Below are positions 17,509 through 25,140 of a stretch of DNA of 64,000 bases, one piece after another. The translations under genes and the position numbers were made by a program. Each line of letters opens with the position of its first letter. The first letter of the stretch is position 1. The notes beneath the pieces were generated by a model. It saw only the letters and a program-made list of their open reading frames with translations. It was not told the origin of the DNA and searched no databases. Source of the stretch: JABCPE02 sp963518955. Its GTDB lineage: Bacteria > Bacteroidota > Bacteroidia > Flavobacteriales > Weeksellaceae. Location of the stretch: the NCBI GenBank assembly GCA_963518955.1, contig CAUQKI010000001.1, forward strand, positions 288,258 through 352,257, read 5' to 3'.

Positions 17509-17551
17509 TAAATTTTCATGTATATAAAATATTTTTGAGTAAAATATTCAT

Positions 17552-17590
17552 AAAAAAAGCGAACCCTAAAATTTAGAGTTCGCTTCTTTA
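17552..17590. terminator. Bidirectional rho-independent terminator
   Basis: AAGCGAACCCTAAA at 17557-17570 pairs with TTTAGAGTTCGCTT at 17572-17585 with one mismatch; the hairpin has an A-run before it and T-rich sequence after it. It sits between the convergent YwqG-like gene (+) and pgk (-). Confidence 0.8.
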
Positions 17591-17602
17591 TTATAATTAC
17601 AA

Positions 17603-18793
17603 TTATTTATTAATAGCTGATATTCCTGGAAGTTCCAGTCCCTCAAGGCTTTCCAGCATCGCTCCACCCCCTGTGGATACATAAGAAACCTTATCTGCGT
17701 AGCCAAACTGCTTCACGAATGCCACGCTGTCCCCTCCCCCTACGAGAGAAAACGCGCCAACTTTAGTAGCTTCTGCTATGCTGTCTCCCAAAGCCTTAGT
17801 TCCTTCAGCAAAATTAGACATTTCAAAAACTCCCAAAGGACCATTCCAAAGAATAGTTTTGGAACTCATAATCACATCATTATTTATTTTTTGTGACTTA
17901 CTTCCTACATCCAGCCCCATCCAGCCGTCTGGAATTTCATTTGCTGCCACTTCTTTTCTTTCGGCATCATTATTAAACTCTTTCGCTGCGATAACATCCA
18001 CAGGAATATAAACTTTAACATTCTGATTTTTAGCCTTTTCTAAAATTTCTAAAGCCAAATCCAGCTTGTCATCTTCCACCAAAGAATTTCCTACATTTCC
18101 GCCCTGCGCTTTGATAAAAGTGAAAGCCATTCCACCACCGATAATCAGATTATCCACCACTGGCAGAATATTTTCTATAATAGTGATTTTGGTAGAAACT
18201 TTAGAACCTCCAAGTATCGCCGTAATAGGCTTTTCGCCAGAGTGAAGGACTTTATCTATCGCTTCTAATTCTTTCGCCATAAGCAGCCCGAAAAACTTAG
18301 TCTGAGGGAAAAATTCAGCAATTACAGCCGTAGAAGCATGCGCTCTGTGAGCCGTACCAAAGGCATCATTCACATACGCATCACCTAACTTGGCTAACTT
18401 TTCTGCAAATGCTTTGTCTCCTTTTTCTTCCTCGTTATAGAATCTAAGGTTTTCTAATAAAAGAATTTCTCCGCTTTTTAGCTCAGAAGCCAGTTTTACA
18501 GCCTCCTCACCGATGCAGTCCTCAGCGAACTTCACCGATTTACCCAAAATTTTTTCTATCTCAGAAAGAATGTGTTTTAGTGAGTATTTATCGTTTTTCT
18601 CTCCTTTTGGTCGTCCTAAATGCGTCATCAGGATAACCGAACCGCCATCGGAAAGAATTTTTTCAATAGTAGGTTTTACAGCTATGATTCTGGTATTATC
18701 CGTTACCTTTAGGTTTTCATCCTGAGGGACATTGAAGTCTACTCTTACCAAGGCTTTTTTACCAGAAAAATCAAATTGTTTAATCGTTTTCAT
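17603..18793 (-). CDS. pgk: Phosphoglycerate kinase
   Basis: A 396-residue glycolytic enzyme that transfers phosphate between 1,3-bisphosphoglycerate and ADP. The N-terminal substrate domain has the signature KALVRVDFNVPQD with DNTRI and LMTHLGRPKG; the hinge and nucleotide domain have ILGGSKVSTKI and the C-terminal YVSTGGGAMLESLEG. The length is normal and the start follows a good promoter by 30 bases. It lies immediately left of the candidate origin region. Confidence 0.97.
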   Translation of the reverse strand: MKTIKQFDFSGKKALVRVDFNVPQDENLKVTDNTRIIAVKPTIEKILSDGGSVILMTHLGRPKGEKNDKYSLKHILSEIEKILGKSVKFAEDCIGEEAVKLASELKSGEILLLENLRFYNEEEKGDKAFAEKLAKLGDAYVNDAFGTAHRAHASTAVIAEFFPQTKFFGLLMAKELEAIDKVLHSGEKPITAILGGSKVSTKITIIENILPVVDNLIIGGGMAFTFIKAQGGNVGNSLVEDDKLDLALEILEKAKNQNVKVYIPVDVIAAKEFNNDAERKEVAANEIPDGWMGLDVGSKSQKINNDVIMSSKTILWNGPLGVFEMSNFAEGTKALGDSIAEATKVGAFSLVGGGDSVAFVKQFGYADKVSYVSTGGGAMLESLEGLELPGISAINK

Positions 18794-18823
18794 ATGTACA
18801 TATTTTTATTTGATTACTTTTTG

Positions 18824-18831
18824 CAAAGTTA
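18824..18831 (-). promoter_or_regulatory. Putative -7 promoter element of pgk
   Basis: TAACTTTG on the minus strand fits TAnnTTTG and is 30 bases before the pgk ATG. Confidence 0.5.
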
Positions 18832-18839
18832 AATTATAA

Positions 18840-19280
18840 ATTCGTCCAATAAAAATTTTAGCCGACAAAAAATTCCCCAAACATCACACTATTACAATAT
18901 TCATTTTTTCTATTTAATTTAAAAAAGATATATGATGTATATTGTTATACAGCTGGGTTTAGTGGATAAATTTTTTATGAAAGTTTAGCACAAATATTTT
19001 AGCTGAAATTCATAGATAATTCACATCATAAAGCATTGATTTTAAATTTATAAAAAAGCTTATCAACATTCGTGAATAAGTCTGAAATAAAGACAATGTG
19101 ACCAAGTGTAATGTGAATAAGCTTATTCAAAAACAAATGTTTTTATTTGAAAATAATTCTTGACTTGTGGGAAAATTTTTCTCATTAGAATTTTATTTCG
19201 GATTTCAAAATATTTTTTCTTGGAAGTTTTCCACATGGAATAAAGATAGTTTTTCCTCATTAGCCACAGACATTGTTAAT
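18840..19280. other. oriC: Candidate chromosomal replication origin (DnaA-box cluster)
   Basis: This is the longest gene-free stretch of the window (18794-19342) and is very AT-rich. Boxes fitting TTWTNCACA exactly: TTATTCACA (minus, 19120-19112) and TTTTCCACA (plus, 19227-19235). One-mismatch boxes: TTATCCACT (minus, 18969-18961), TAATTCACA (19017-19025), TTATCAACA (19060-19068), TTATTCACG (minus, 19079-19071), TTTCCCACA (minus, 19174-19166) and TTAGCCACA (19260-19268). An A/T-only-like stretch at about 18901-18950 could serve as unwinding element. A GAATAAGCTTATTC palindrome lies at 19115-19128. Two parS-like sites are 4-6 kb to the left. The cluster is seen; origin function is inferred. 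Confidence 0.6.
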
Positions 19281-19317
19281 AAAAAAATCAGATTCAGTTT
19301 TTGAGGCTGAATCTGAT
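19281..19317 (-). terminator. Rho-independent terminator of the 235-residue lipoprotein gene
   Basis: A perfect 11-bp stem, ATCAGATTCAG at 19287-19297 and CTGAATCTGAT at 19307-19317, has a 9-base loop. Seven A at 19281-19287 give the U-tract on the minus strand. Confidence 0.85.
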
Positions 19318-19342
19318 GAAAAGTACCTATATAGCTTGGTTT

Positions 19343-20050
19343 TTATTTCGTAGTAATTGTTATAAAAGAATCATCGTTTTTGAATTTAAATCCTTTTTTC
19401 CTTACATCATCTACATTAAACTTTATTTCTACCGTGTTGTTATTTACTTTTCTTACCAAATCATGTTTTCCTTCTATTTTCTTTATTTCTGAATTGAAAT
19501 GGAAAGTTACCCGATAGTCTTTAGTAAATATCATCCAATCTAAATCAGATTCTTGATCTTTATTTTTTTTGACGAGTATATCATTTAATACAGAAGTATT
19601 TATTTTCAGGGTTTTTCCGTCCCATTCATTTCTGGAGAACAAATCAAGAATTGGTAAGGATTTTTCCTCTTTTTTATTGAACATAATGGACAATTCTTTA
19701 TTAGTCAGTTTATCAGTTTTAAAGGAAATATCTGTCAGATCATCCTTATCATAGCTGCCTTTTACATATATTTTTTTCATTACTGCTATGGTGTCTGGAG
19801 CGGTGATTCTTTCTTTTTTATCCTTTTTTAGGTTCATCTCATACAAGCTGGTCCATTCTTTTGGGAGGTCATCTTTATCTTTCTTACCCTTCTTATTCTC
19901 ATCTTTAAAGATTTTCGCTGCTTCTTTCCCATCGATGTCCATTTTTATACTCTGTGTTTTGTCTTTGTGCAGGGTAACATCAGCGGTTACATTACACGAA
20001 ACCAAGGTCATCACTAGACCTATTATCCAAAAATAAATCTTATTTTTCAT
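19343..20050 (-). CDS. Hypothetical lipoprotein
   Basis: A 235-residue protein with a lipoprotein signal (IIGLVMTLVSC, lipidated Cys at residue 19). The mature part starts with a short beta-rich segment (DVTLHKDKTQSIKMDIDGKE) and is then Lys/Asp-rich, ending in strands GFKFKNDDSFITITTK. The arrangement resembles periplasmic proteins that measure or store small ligands, but I recognise no family. It lies between sodA-like and the candidate origin, transcribed towards the origin, with its own terminator. Confidence 0.75.
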   Translation of the reverse strand: MKNKIYFWIIGLVMTLVSCNVTADVTLHKDKTQSIKMDIDGKEAAKIFKDENKKGKKDKDDLPKEWTSLYEMNLKKDKKERITAPDTIAVMKKIYVKGSYDKDDLTDISFKTDKLTNKELSIMFNKKEEKSLPILDLFSRNEWDGKTLKINTSVLNDILVKKNKDQESDLDWMIFTKDYRVTFHFNSEIKKIEGKHDLVRKVNNNTVEIKFNVDDVRKKGFKFKNDDSFITITTK

Positions 20051-20077
20051 TACAATAAATTTTTGTTTAAATTTAAT

Positions 20078-20121
20078 AAAAAAATTGGAACAAATTCATA
20101 TAAAATTCATCCCAATTTTTT
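20078..20121 (-). terminator. Possible terminator of the superoxide dismutase gene
   Basis: AAAAAAATTGG at 20078-20088 pairs with CCAATTTTTT at 20112-20121 around a long loop of 23 bases. The A-run gives a U-tract on the minus strand, 6 bases past the sod stop. The long loop lowers confidence. Confidence 0.45.
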
Positions 20122-20126
20122 CTTTC

Positions 20127-20720
20127 TTATTTGTTGTAAAATTCCTCTACTTTGTCCCAGTTAATCACTTCAAAAAATGCACTGATGTAGTCTGGTCTTC
20201 TGTTTTGGTAATTTAGATAATATGCGTGTTCCCAGACATCTATCCCTAGAATAGGCGTTCCAGAGCAGCCAGCATTCGGCATCAGCGGGTTATCCTGATT
20301 CGGAGTAGAACAGATTTCTACTTCGCCGTTTTCTTTCTTATACAGCCAAGCCCATCCAGAACCGAATCTTGTCTTAGCAGCCTCTGAAAAATCAGTTTTG
20401 AATTTCTCAAAACCTCCATAGTTTTCTATTGCTTTTTTCACATTTCCCACAGGTTCTTTTGCGCCGTTGGGAGTTAGAATTTCCCAGAAAAGAGAGTGGT
20501 TATAGTGTCCTCCTCCATTGTTTCTCAGCGCGGGTGCATCTGCCACCTTGCAGATTTCTTCTATGCTTTTCCCTTCTAGGTTGGTTCCCTCTATAGCTTT
20601 ATTAAGATTATCTATATACGCCTGATGATGCTTGGTATGGTGGATTTCCATAGTTTTGGCATCTATTATAGGTTCTAGTGCATCGTATGCATAATCTAGT
20701 TTAGGTAAGTTAAATGACAT
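20127..20720 (-). CDS. sodA: Superoxide dismutase (Fe/Mn family, Mn-type signature)
   Basis: A 197-residue enzyme that dismutates superoxide to oxygen and hydrogen peroxide. Metal ligands sit in the expected blocks: EIHHTKHHQAYIDNLNKAI (first His), NNGGGHYNHSLFW (second His) and GIDVWEHAYYLNYQNRR (Asp and third His). GSGWAWLYKK precedes the last block. The NNGGGHYNH form is typical of Mn-type enzymes, though cambialistic members exist in Bacteroidota, so the metal is not certain. There is no signal peptide, so it is cytosolic. A -7 element lies 25 bases upstream. Confidence 0.94.
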   Translation of the reverse strand: MSFNLPKLDYAYDALEPIIDAKTMEIHHTKHHQAYIDNLNKAIEGTNLEGKSIEEICKVADAPALRNNGGGHYNHSLFWEILTPNGAKEPVGNVKKAIENYGGFEKFKTDFSEAAKTRFGSGWAWLYKKENGEVEICSTPNQDNPLMPNAGCSGTPILGIDVWEHAYYLNYQNRRPDYISAFFEVINWDKVEEFYNK

Positions 20721-20745
20721 AATATATTCTATTTAAAAATTCCGC

Positions 20746-20753
20746 CAAAAGTA
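20746..20753 (-). promoter_or_regulatory. Putative -7 promoter element of the sod gene
   Basis: TACTTTTG on the minus strand fits TAnnTTTG, 25 bases before the ATG; a TTG lies 22 bases further upstream. Confidence 0.5.
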
Positions 20754-20818
20754 AATAAAAATCAAATATTATAATCAATTTTCCCAAGAGATTTTATCAA
20801 TGATTGAAATATATGCAC

Positions 20819-20826
20819 TAACTTTG
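20819..20826 (+). promoter_or_regulatory. Putative -7 promoter element of the 127-residue lipoprotein gene
   Basis: TAACTTTG fits TAnnTTTG and lies 56 bases before the ATG at 20883. Confidence 0.4.
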
Positions 20827-20882
20827 AGATAAATTTTAAGCATAATTTTTGTGATTTTTTTAATTGATTTTAAATTCAAAAA

Positions 20883-21266
20883 ATGATGAAAAAAAGATTA
20901 TTTTACAGCATTTTTCTATTGATGATTTTATTTTCTTGTGAAAGAATGATAGACAACTATTGGAAGGAACAAGAAAGAAAAAACTACATCTCGCCCTATA
21001 TGGGAACTTGGATAGGAACTTACACAGGAGATGAAAGAGGGACTTTCACTTTGGAAGTATCAAAAAGCGGCTATATGAAAAGAGTAACAAGGACTTCGGG
21101 AACTTTTTATGAAGAACAAAGCATGGGCTGTGTGATGCATGATGGAACATTGCAGCAGGTGTATTCAGGAGATTCTAAATTTATGATTCAAGGAAGTCTG
21201 CGCTTCGGTAAAGGCGAGTGGAAAAAAGAGGGACAAAGAGGCACTTGGGTAGCCACGAGAAGATGA
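20883..21266 (+). CDS. Hypothetical small lipoprotein
   Basis: A 127-residue protein with a lipobox (ILFSC, Cys at residue 19 or 18 depending on which of two adjacent ATG codons is used). After a short helical linker (ERMIDNYWKEQERKNY) there is a compact beta domain: MGTWIGTYTGDERGTFTLEV, then SGYMKRVTR and a closing KKEGQRGTWVATRR. The GTW-x-GTY start resembles small lipocalin- or META-like barrels, but I cannot assign a family. The tannase-like gene starts 43 bases downstream, so the two could share a transcript. Confidence 0.7.
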   Translation: MMKKRLFYSIFLLMILFSCERMIDNYWKEQERKNYISPYMGTWIGTYTGDERGTFTLEVSKSGYMKRVTRTSGTFYEEQSMGCVMHDGTLQQVYSGDSKFMIQGSLRFGKGEWKKEGQRGTWVATRR

Positions 21267-21309
21267 TTTTTTTTAAAATAAAATTATATTTACATAAACA
21301 ATTAGTCAA

Positions 21310-22818
21310 ATGAAAAAAACAGCAATAGGAATTATGGCAGTGGCGGCTTCTATGATGCACGCCCAGTCCAAAGAGTATTCTCTGAATTTTGATTCAGAAA
21401 AATACACTGTAAAAATGGCTCAGGTAGCAGGAAAAGAAATTTCTTTCAGAGCTTACGAAAATGTAGTCTATGTCAGCCATCCTGTGGATGTACGATATCA
21501 GAGTATGAACATTTATATCCCTGTGGAATACTACGAGGGAAAAAACATCAGAAAGTATAATGCTGATACAGCGCCTATTTTCCTCCCAAATGATGTAGGT
21601 AGATATATGTCCTCACAAGCAGGAGAGCCAATAAAAGACCGAGGAACAGGCAAGGACAATGCTATCCTTGTTGCCCTGTCCAAAGGCTATGTAGTGGCAT
21701 CTCCAGGAGCAAGAGGGCGTAAACTTACTAATGATAAAGCACAATACATTGGCAAAGCTCCTGCTGCGATAGTAGATTTGAAGGCGGCGGTGAGGTATCT
21801 TAGATTTAATGATAAAATAATGCCGGGTAATGCCGAAAAAATCATTTCTAACGGAACAAGAGCAGGCGGAGCCCTTTCAGCGCTTTTGGGAGCGAGTGGA
21901 AATCAGAAAATTTATCATTCTTACTTGAATGAATTAGGCGCTGCTGCTGCGAGAGATGATATTTTTGCGGTCTCTGCCTATTGCCCAATTACCAATCTTG
22001 ACAATGCTGATGCAGCCTACGAATGGCAGTATGGACATGTGAAGGATTATAAGGTAATAAATCTTGTCCATCCTGGTTATATTGAGATATTCACAAAAAC
22101 CTTGACTGAGGAACAAATCGCTGTTCAGCCCAAATTAGCTTCCATGTTTCCCAAATATGTCAATTCTCTAAAACTAAAAGATGAAAACGGAAAAACATTG
22201 ACGCTCAATGATAAAGGAGAAGGAACATTCAAAGAATATGTGAAAAAATATGTGATAAATTCAGCTAATAAAGCCATCTCGGAAGGAAATGATTTGAGTA
22301 AATATTCTTGGCTTGAGTTTAAAAATAAAAAAGTAGTAGGGCTGGATTTTAAAACTTATTCCAAAGAATATCTTTCTAGAAGTAAATCCGCTCCTGCGTT
22401 TGATGCCTTGGATTTATCTGCTGGAGAAAACAATTTGTTTGGAGATTTAACGGTTGATAATAAACACTTTACAAAATTTTCTTTTGATAATAATACAGCC
22501 AAGTTTTTCATAACGGAATATCCTGTCGAAGGTGGAGCCAGAACATATGAATATACAAAAGCCCAAATGGCGGATGCGGATATCGTAAAAATGATGAATC
22601 CGATGAATTTCGTTAGAAACACCTCCACTCAAAACTGGAGAATAAGACACGGCGCCAAAGATGCGGATACTTCCCTTGCGATTTCTACAATTCTAGCGAC
22701 TACTCTTAGAAATCATAAAAAAGCTGTAGATTTTGCTATGCCTTGGGACATAGTACACAGAGGCGACTATGATTTGGAAGAACTTTTCGAATGGATGGAC
22801 AAAATCTCAACAAAATAA
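21310..22818 (+). CDS. Tannase-like alpha/beta-hydrolase lacking the nucleophilic Ser
   Basis: A 502-residue secreted protein (signal peptide ending MMHAQ near residue 19) of the tannase-like alpha/beta-hydrolase group. Blocks are the N-terminal strand domain, NAILVALSKGYVVASPGARG, VDLKAAVRYLRFND, and the elbow ISNGTRAGGALSALLGASGN. The elbow of these enzymes is normally GTSAGG; here residue 184 is Arg (codon AGA at 21859-21861), one base away from a Ser codon. The C-terminal His region VHRGDYDLEELFEWMD is kept. So it is either a pseudoenzyme, an enzyme with another nucleophile, or carries a recent mutation. The reading frame is otherwise intact. Confidence 0.75.
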   Translation: MKKTAIGIMAVAASMMHAQSKEYSLNFDSEKYTVKMAQVAGKEISFRAYENVVYVSHPVDVRYQSMNIYIPVEYYEGKNIRKYNADTAPIFLPNDVGRYMSSQAGEPIKDRGTGKDNAILVALSKGYVVASPGARGRKLTNDKAQYIGKAPAAIVDLKAAVRYLRFNDKIMPGNAEKIISNGTRAGGALSALLGASGNQKIYHSYLNELGAAAARDDIFAVSAYCPITNLDNADAAYEWQYGHVKDYKVINLVHPGYIEIFTKTLTEEQIAVQPKLASMFPKYVNSLKLKDENGKTLTLNDKGEGTFKEYVKKYVINSANKAISEGNDLSKYSWLEFKNKKVVGLDFKTYSKEYLSRSKSAPAFDALDLSAGENNLFGDLTVDNKHFTKFSFDNNTAKFFITEYPVEGGARTYEYTKAQMADADIVKMMNPMNFVRNTSTQNWRIRHGAKDADTSLAISTILATTLRNHKKAVDFAMPWDIVHRGDYDLEELFEWMDKISTK

Positions 22819-22832
22819 AACTCCTAAAAACG

Positions 22833-22862
22833 AAAAACCTCGGAATTTCCGAGGTTTTTTTT
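22833..22862. terminator. Bidirectional rho-independent terminator
   Basis: A 12-bp stem, AAAAACCTCGGA at 22833-22844 and TCCGAGGTTTTT at 22848-22859, has a 3-base loop and a T8 tract. It serves the convergent tannase-like gene (+) and rho (-). Confidence 0.9.
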
Positions 22863-24513
22863 ATTTGTTCATAGACATTAGGAATTCTTCGTTGTTCAGA
22901 GTTGCTTTCATTTGTTTTTCTACAAATTCCATAGCTTCTACAGGATTCATATCAGAAAGATATTTTCTCAAAATCCACATTCTCTGCTGAGTGGTTTCAT
23001 CATGCAGCAGGTCGTCTCTTCTCGTGCTGGAAGCCACCAAATCCACTGCAGGGAAAACCCTTTTATTAGCGATTTTTCTATCCAGCTGGAGTTCCATATT
23101 TCCTGTTCCTTTGAATTCTTCAAAAATCACCTCATCCATTTTAGAACCTGTATCTATAAGAGCTGTAGCGATGATGGTCAAAGAACCACCGCCTTCTATT
23201 TTCCTAGCCGCTCCGAAAAATCTTTTTGGTTTGTGCAGTGCATTGGCATCTACTCCACCAGAGAGGATTTTCCCAGAGGCAGGAGTTACCGTGTTATAGG
23301 CTCTTGCCAGACGGGTAATAGAATCTAATAAAATCACTACATCATGTCCGCACTCTACCATTCTTTGGGCTTTTGACAGAACCAGATTGGCTACTTTTAC
23401 ATGTTTTTCTGCCGCTTCATCAAAGGTAGAAGCGATTACTTCTGCATTCACACTTCGCTGCATATCGGTCACTTCCTCTGGTCTTTCATCTATCAGAAGA
23501 ATCATCATATAGGCTTCTGGGTGATTTGCCGAGATGGAATTAGCGATGTCTTTCAGGAGCATAGTTTTCCCTGTTTTAGGCTGGGCTACTATCATTGCTC
23601 TTTGTCCTTTTCCTATTGGAGCGAATAGATCTACTATTCTGGTAGAAAGGGTGGAATTTTTTCCAGCTAAATTAAATTTCTCTTGTGGGAATAACGGAGT
23701 GAGATATTCAAAAGCTACTCTGTCTTTGATGAAATGAAGGTCTCTGCCATTTACTTCCAATGCTTTTTGAAGCGAAAAATATTTTTCTCCTTCTTTTGGA
23801 AGTCGGACGATACCTTTCACAGTATCACCAGTTTTTAAACCATAATTTCTGATTTGGTTGGTGGAGACAAATACATCGTCTGGAGAAGAAATATAATTGA
23901 AATCCGAAGAACGGAGAAATCCATAGTTATCAGGAAGAATCTCTAAAACACCCTCTACGATTACAATATTGTCAAAATTAAATTCCTTTTTAGGAAGATT
24001 TTGTTCTTCGTTTTCGGGTTCTTTGTTTTCTGATTGTTTAGAGTTTTCTTTTTGTTTGTTTTTCTTTTTTAGAGGTTTTTCTCCATCATTGTTTTTCTCT
24101 TCCGAAATATTTTCCTCTACTGCCGCAGCTGGCGCATTAGCTTCTTTTTCTTTTGTATTTTTAGGAGATTTTTTGGTTTTTGGAGTAGTTTTTTTCTCCT
24201 CTTTGGCAGGTTTTTCGGTTTTTGATTCTGTTTCTTCTTTTTTATCCGAAACATTTTCTTCTGCCGGTTTTTCTACTCTTTTTCTTTTAGTAGTTTTTTT
24301 CTCTGGAGTTTGGTTTTCAGTGGTATTCTCAGGTTTTTCTTCAGCTGCATTATAGTATTCTTTTGCTACTTTGGGATTTGCAGCTTGAAAGTCAAGAATA
24401 GCGAAAACCTTATCATTTTCTGTGCTGTTTCTTGCTACTTTAATGCCTAAATCTTTACAAATTTTAGTCAATTCTGTTGTAGATTTTGACTGTAGGTTTT
24501 CAATGTTAAACAT
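22861..24513 (-). CDS. rho: Transcription termination factor Rho with long charged insertion
   Basis: A 550-residue RNA helicase that ends transcription of untranslated RNA. The N-terminal Rho domain (1-50) is followed by a low-complexity Lys/Glu-rich insertion of about 120 residues (56-177). Then come the RNA-binding cold-shock fold (VIVEGVLEILPDNYGFLRSS), the Walker A loop AQPKTGKT (310-317), Walker B VVILLDSITRLARAYN and the Q-loop VTPASGKILSGGVD. The insertion is typical of Bacteroidota; in Bacteroides thetaiotaomicron such a disordered region is reported to drive phase separation of Rho. The rest of the protein is conventional and complete. Confidence 0.96.
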   Translation of the reverse strand: MFNIENLQSKSTTELTKICKDLGIKVARNSTENDKVFAILDFQAANPKVAKEYYNAAEEKPENTTENQTPEKKTTKRKRVEKPAEENVSDKKEETESKTEKPAKEEKKTTPKTKKSPKNTKEKEANAPAAAVEENISEEKNNDGEKPLKKKNKQKENSKQSENKEPENEEQNLPKKEFNFDNIVIVEGVLEILPDNYGFLRSSDFNYISSPDDVFVSTNQIRNYGLKTGDTVKGIVRLPKEGEKYFSLQKALEVNGRDLHFIKDRVAFEYLTPLFPQEKFNLAGKNSTLSTRIVDLFAPIGKGQRAMIVAQPKTGKTMLLKDIANSISANHPEAYMMILLIDERPEEVTDMQRSVNAEVIASTFDEAAEKHVKVANLVLSKAQRMVECGHDVVILLDSITRLARAYNTVTPASGKILSGGVDANALHKPKRFFGAARKIEGGGSLTIIATALIDTGSKMDEVIFEEFKGTGNMELQLDRKIANKRVFPAVDLVASSTRRDDLLHDETTQQRMWILRKYLSDMNPVEAMEFVEKQMKATLNNEEFLMSMNK

Positions 24514-24628
24514 ATAAATTTTTAGTAAATGTAATTAAAATCAATGTAAAATTAAGATGTAAATAGGAACAAATGATAGAATTCCACTGCTCCTCTAATC
24601 GAAAAATATGCTGCAAATCTACACTATT

Positions 24629-24660
24629 TTTGATAAATACAAAAAAATATTTTACTTTTG
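24629..24660 (+). promoter_or_regulatory. Promoter of the DUF4293 gene (-33 and -7), leaderless arrangement
   Basis: TTTG at 24629-24632, a 20-base spacer and TACTTTTG at 24653-24660 fit the Bacteroidota promoter well. Only 4 bases (CAAC) separate the -7 element from the ATG at 24665, so the transcript would begin at or next to the start codon. Confidence 0.65.
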
Positions 24661-24664
24661 CAAC

Positions 24665-25042
24665 ATGTTACAAAGAATACAAACTATATTTATCCTTGTC
24701 GCAGTGCTTGCCACTGGAGGACTTTTTTTGACATCAAAAGATGTTGAAATTCCAGGGTTTTTGGGCGGAGCAGGATTTTTAGGAGTGGTGGAATTCATCT
24801 GTATTTTTATGTACAAAAATAGAAGAAGACAAATACTGCTGAATAATTTCAGTATTGTTATAAACGCTTTGTTGATAGGGTTATTGGTTTATTGGTTACT
24901 AAATTTACCTGGAGGAATGGATTTTCCTGAGAAAGGTATTGAGCCGATATTTCCACTGATTTCTATTGTGTTTTTATTTCTTGCAAATAAAAATATCCGT
25001 AGAGATGAGAGGCTTGTAAAATCTGTAGACAGACTCCGATAG
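24665..25042 (+). CDS. DUF4293 family membrane protein
   Basis: A 125-residue protein with four predicted membrane segments and a basic tail (NKNIRRDERLVKSVDRLR). It begins MLQRIQTIFILVAV, the usual start of DUF4293 proteins of Bacteroidota, which often lie beside rho. An in-frame ATG at 24608 is rejected because the promoter lies inside the extra stretch. The function is unknown. A terminator follows 24 bases after the stop. Confidence 0.85.
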   Translation: MLQRIQTIFILVAVLATGGLFLTSKDVEIPGFLGGAGFLGVVEFICIFMYKNRRRQILLNNFSIVINALLIGLLVYWLLNLPGGMDFPEKGIEPIFPLISIVFLFLANKNIRRDERLVKSVDRLR

Positions 25043-25065
25043 CTTACAACGATTTATTTTGAGTG

Positions 25066-25096
25066 AAAAACCAGTCTTTTTTTGGCTGGTTTTTTG
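25066..25096 (+). terminator. Rho-independent terminator of the DUF4293 gene
   Basis: AAAAACCAG at 25066-25074 pairs with CTGGTTTTT at 25086-25094 around an 11-base loop; the T-tract runs to 25095. Confidence 0.85.
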
Positions 25097-25140
25097 TATA
25101 AGAAAAAAATTGTAATTTGGTCAGTTGAAATTTATGTTTA

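Noticed and set aside
23969..24355. A Phe/Ser-rich 128-codon frame opposite the Rho insertion that looks like a membrane protein
   Set aside because: It is the complement of the Lys/Glu repeat of Rho (AAA/GAA read as TTT/TTC), so hydrophobicity is an artefact.
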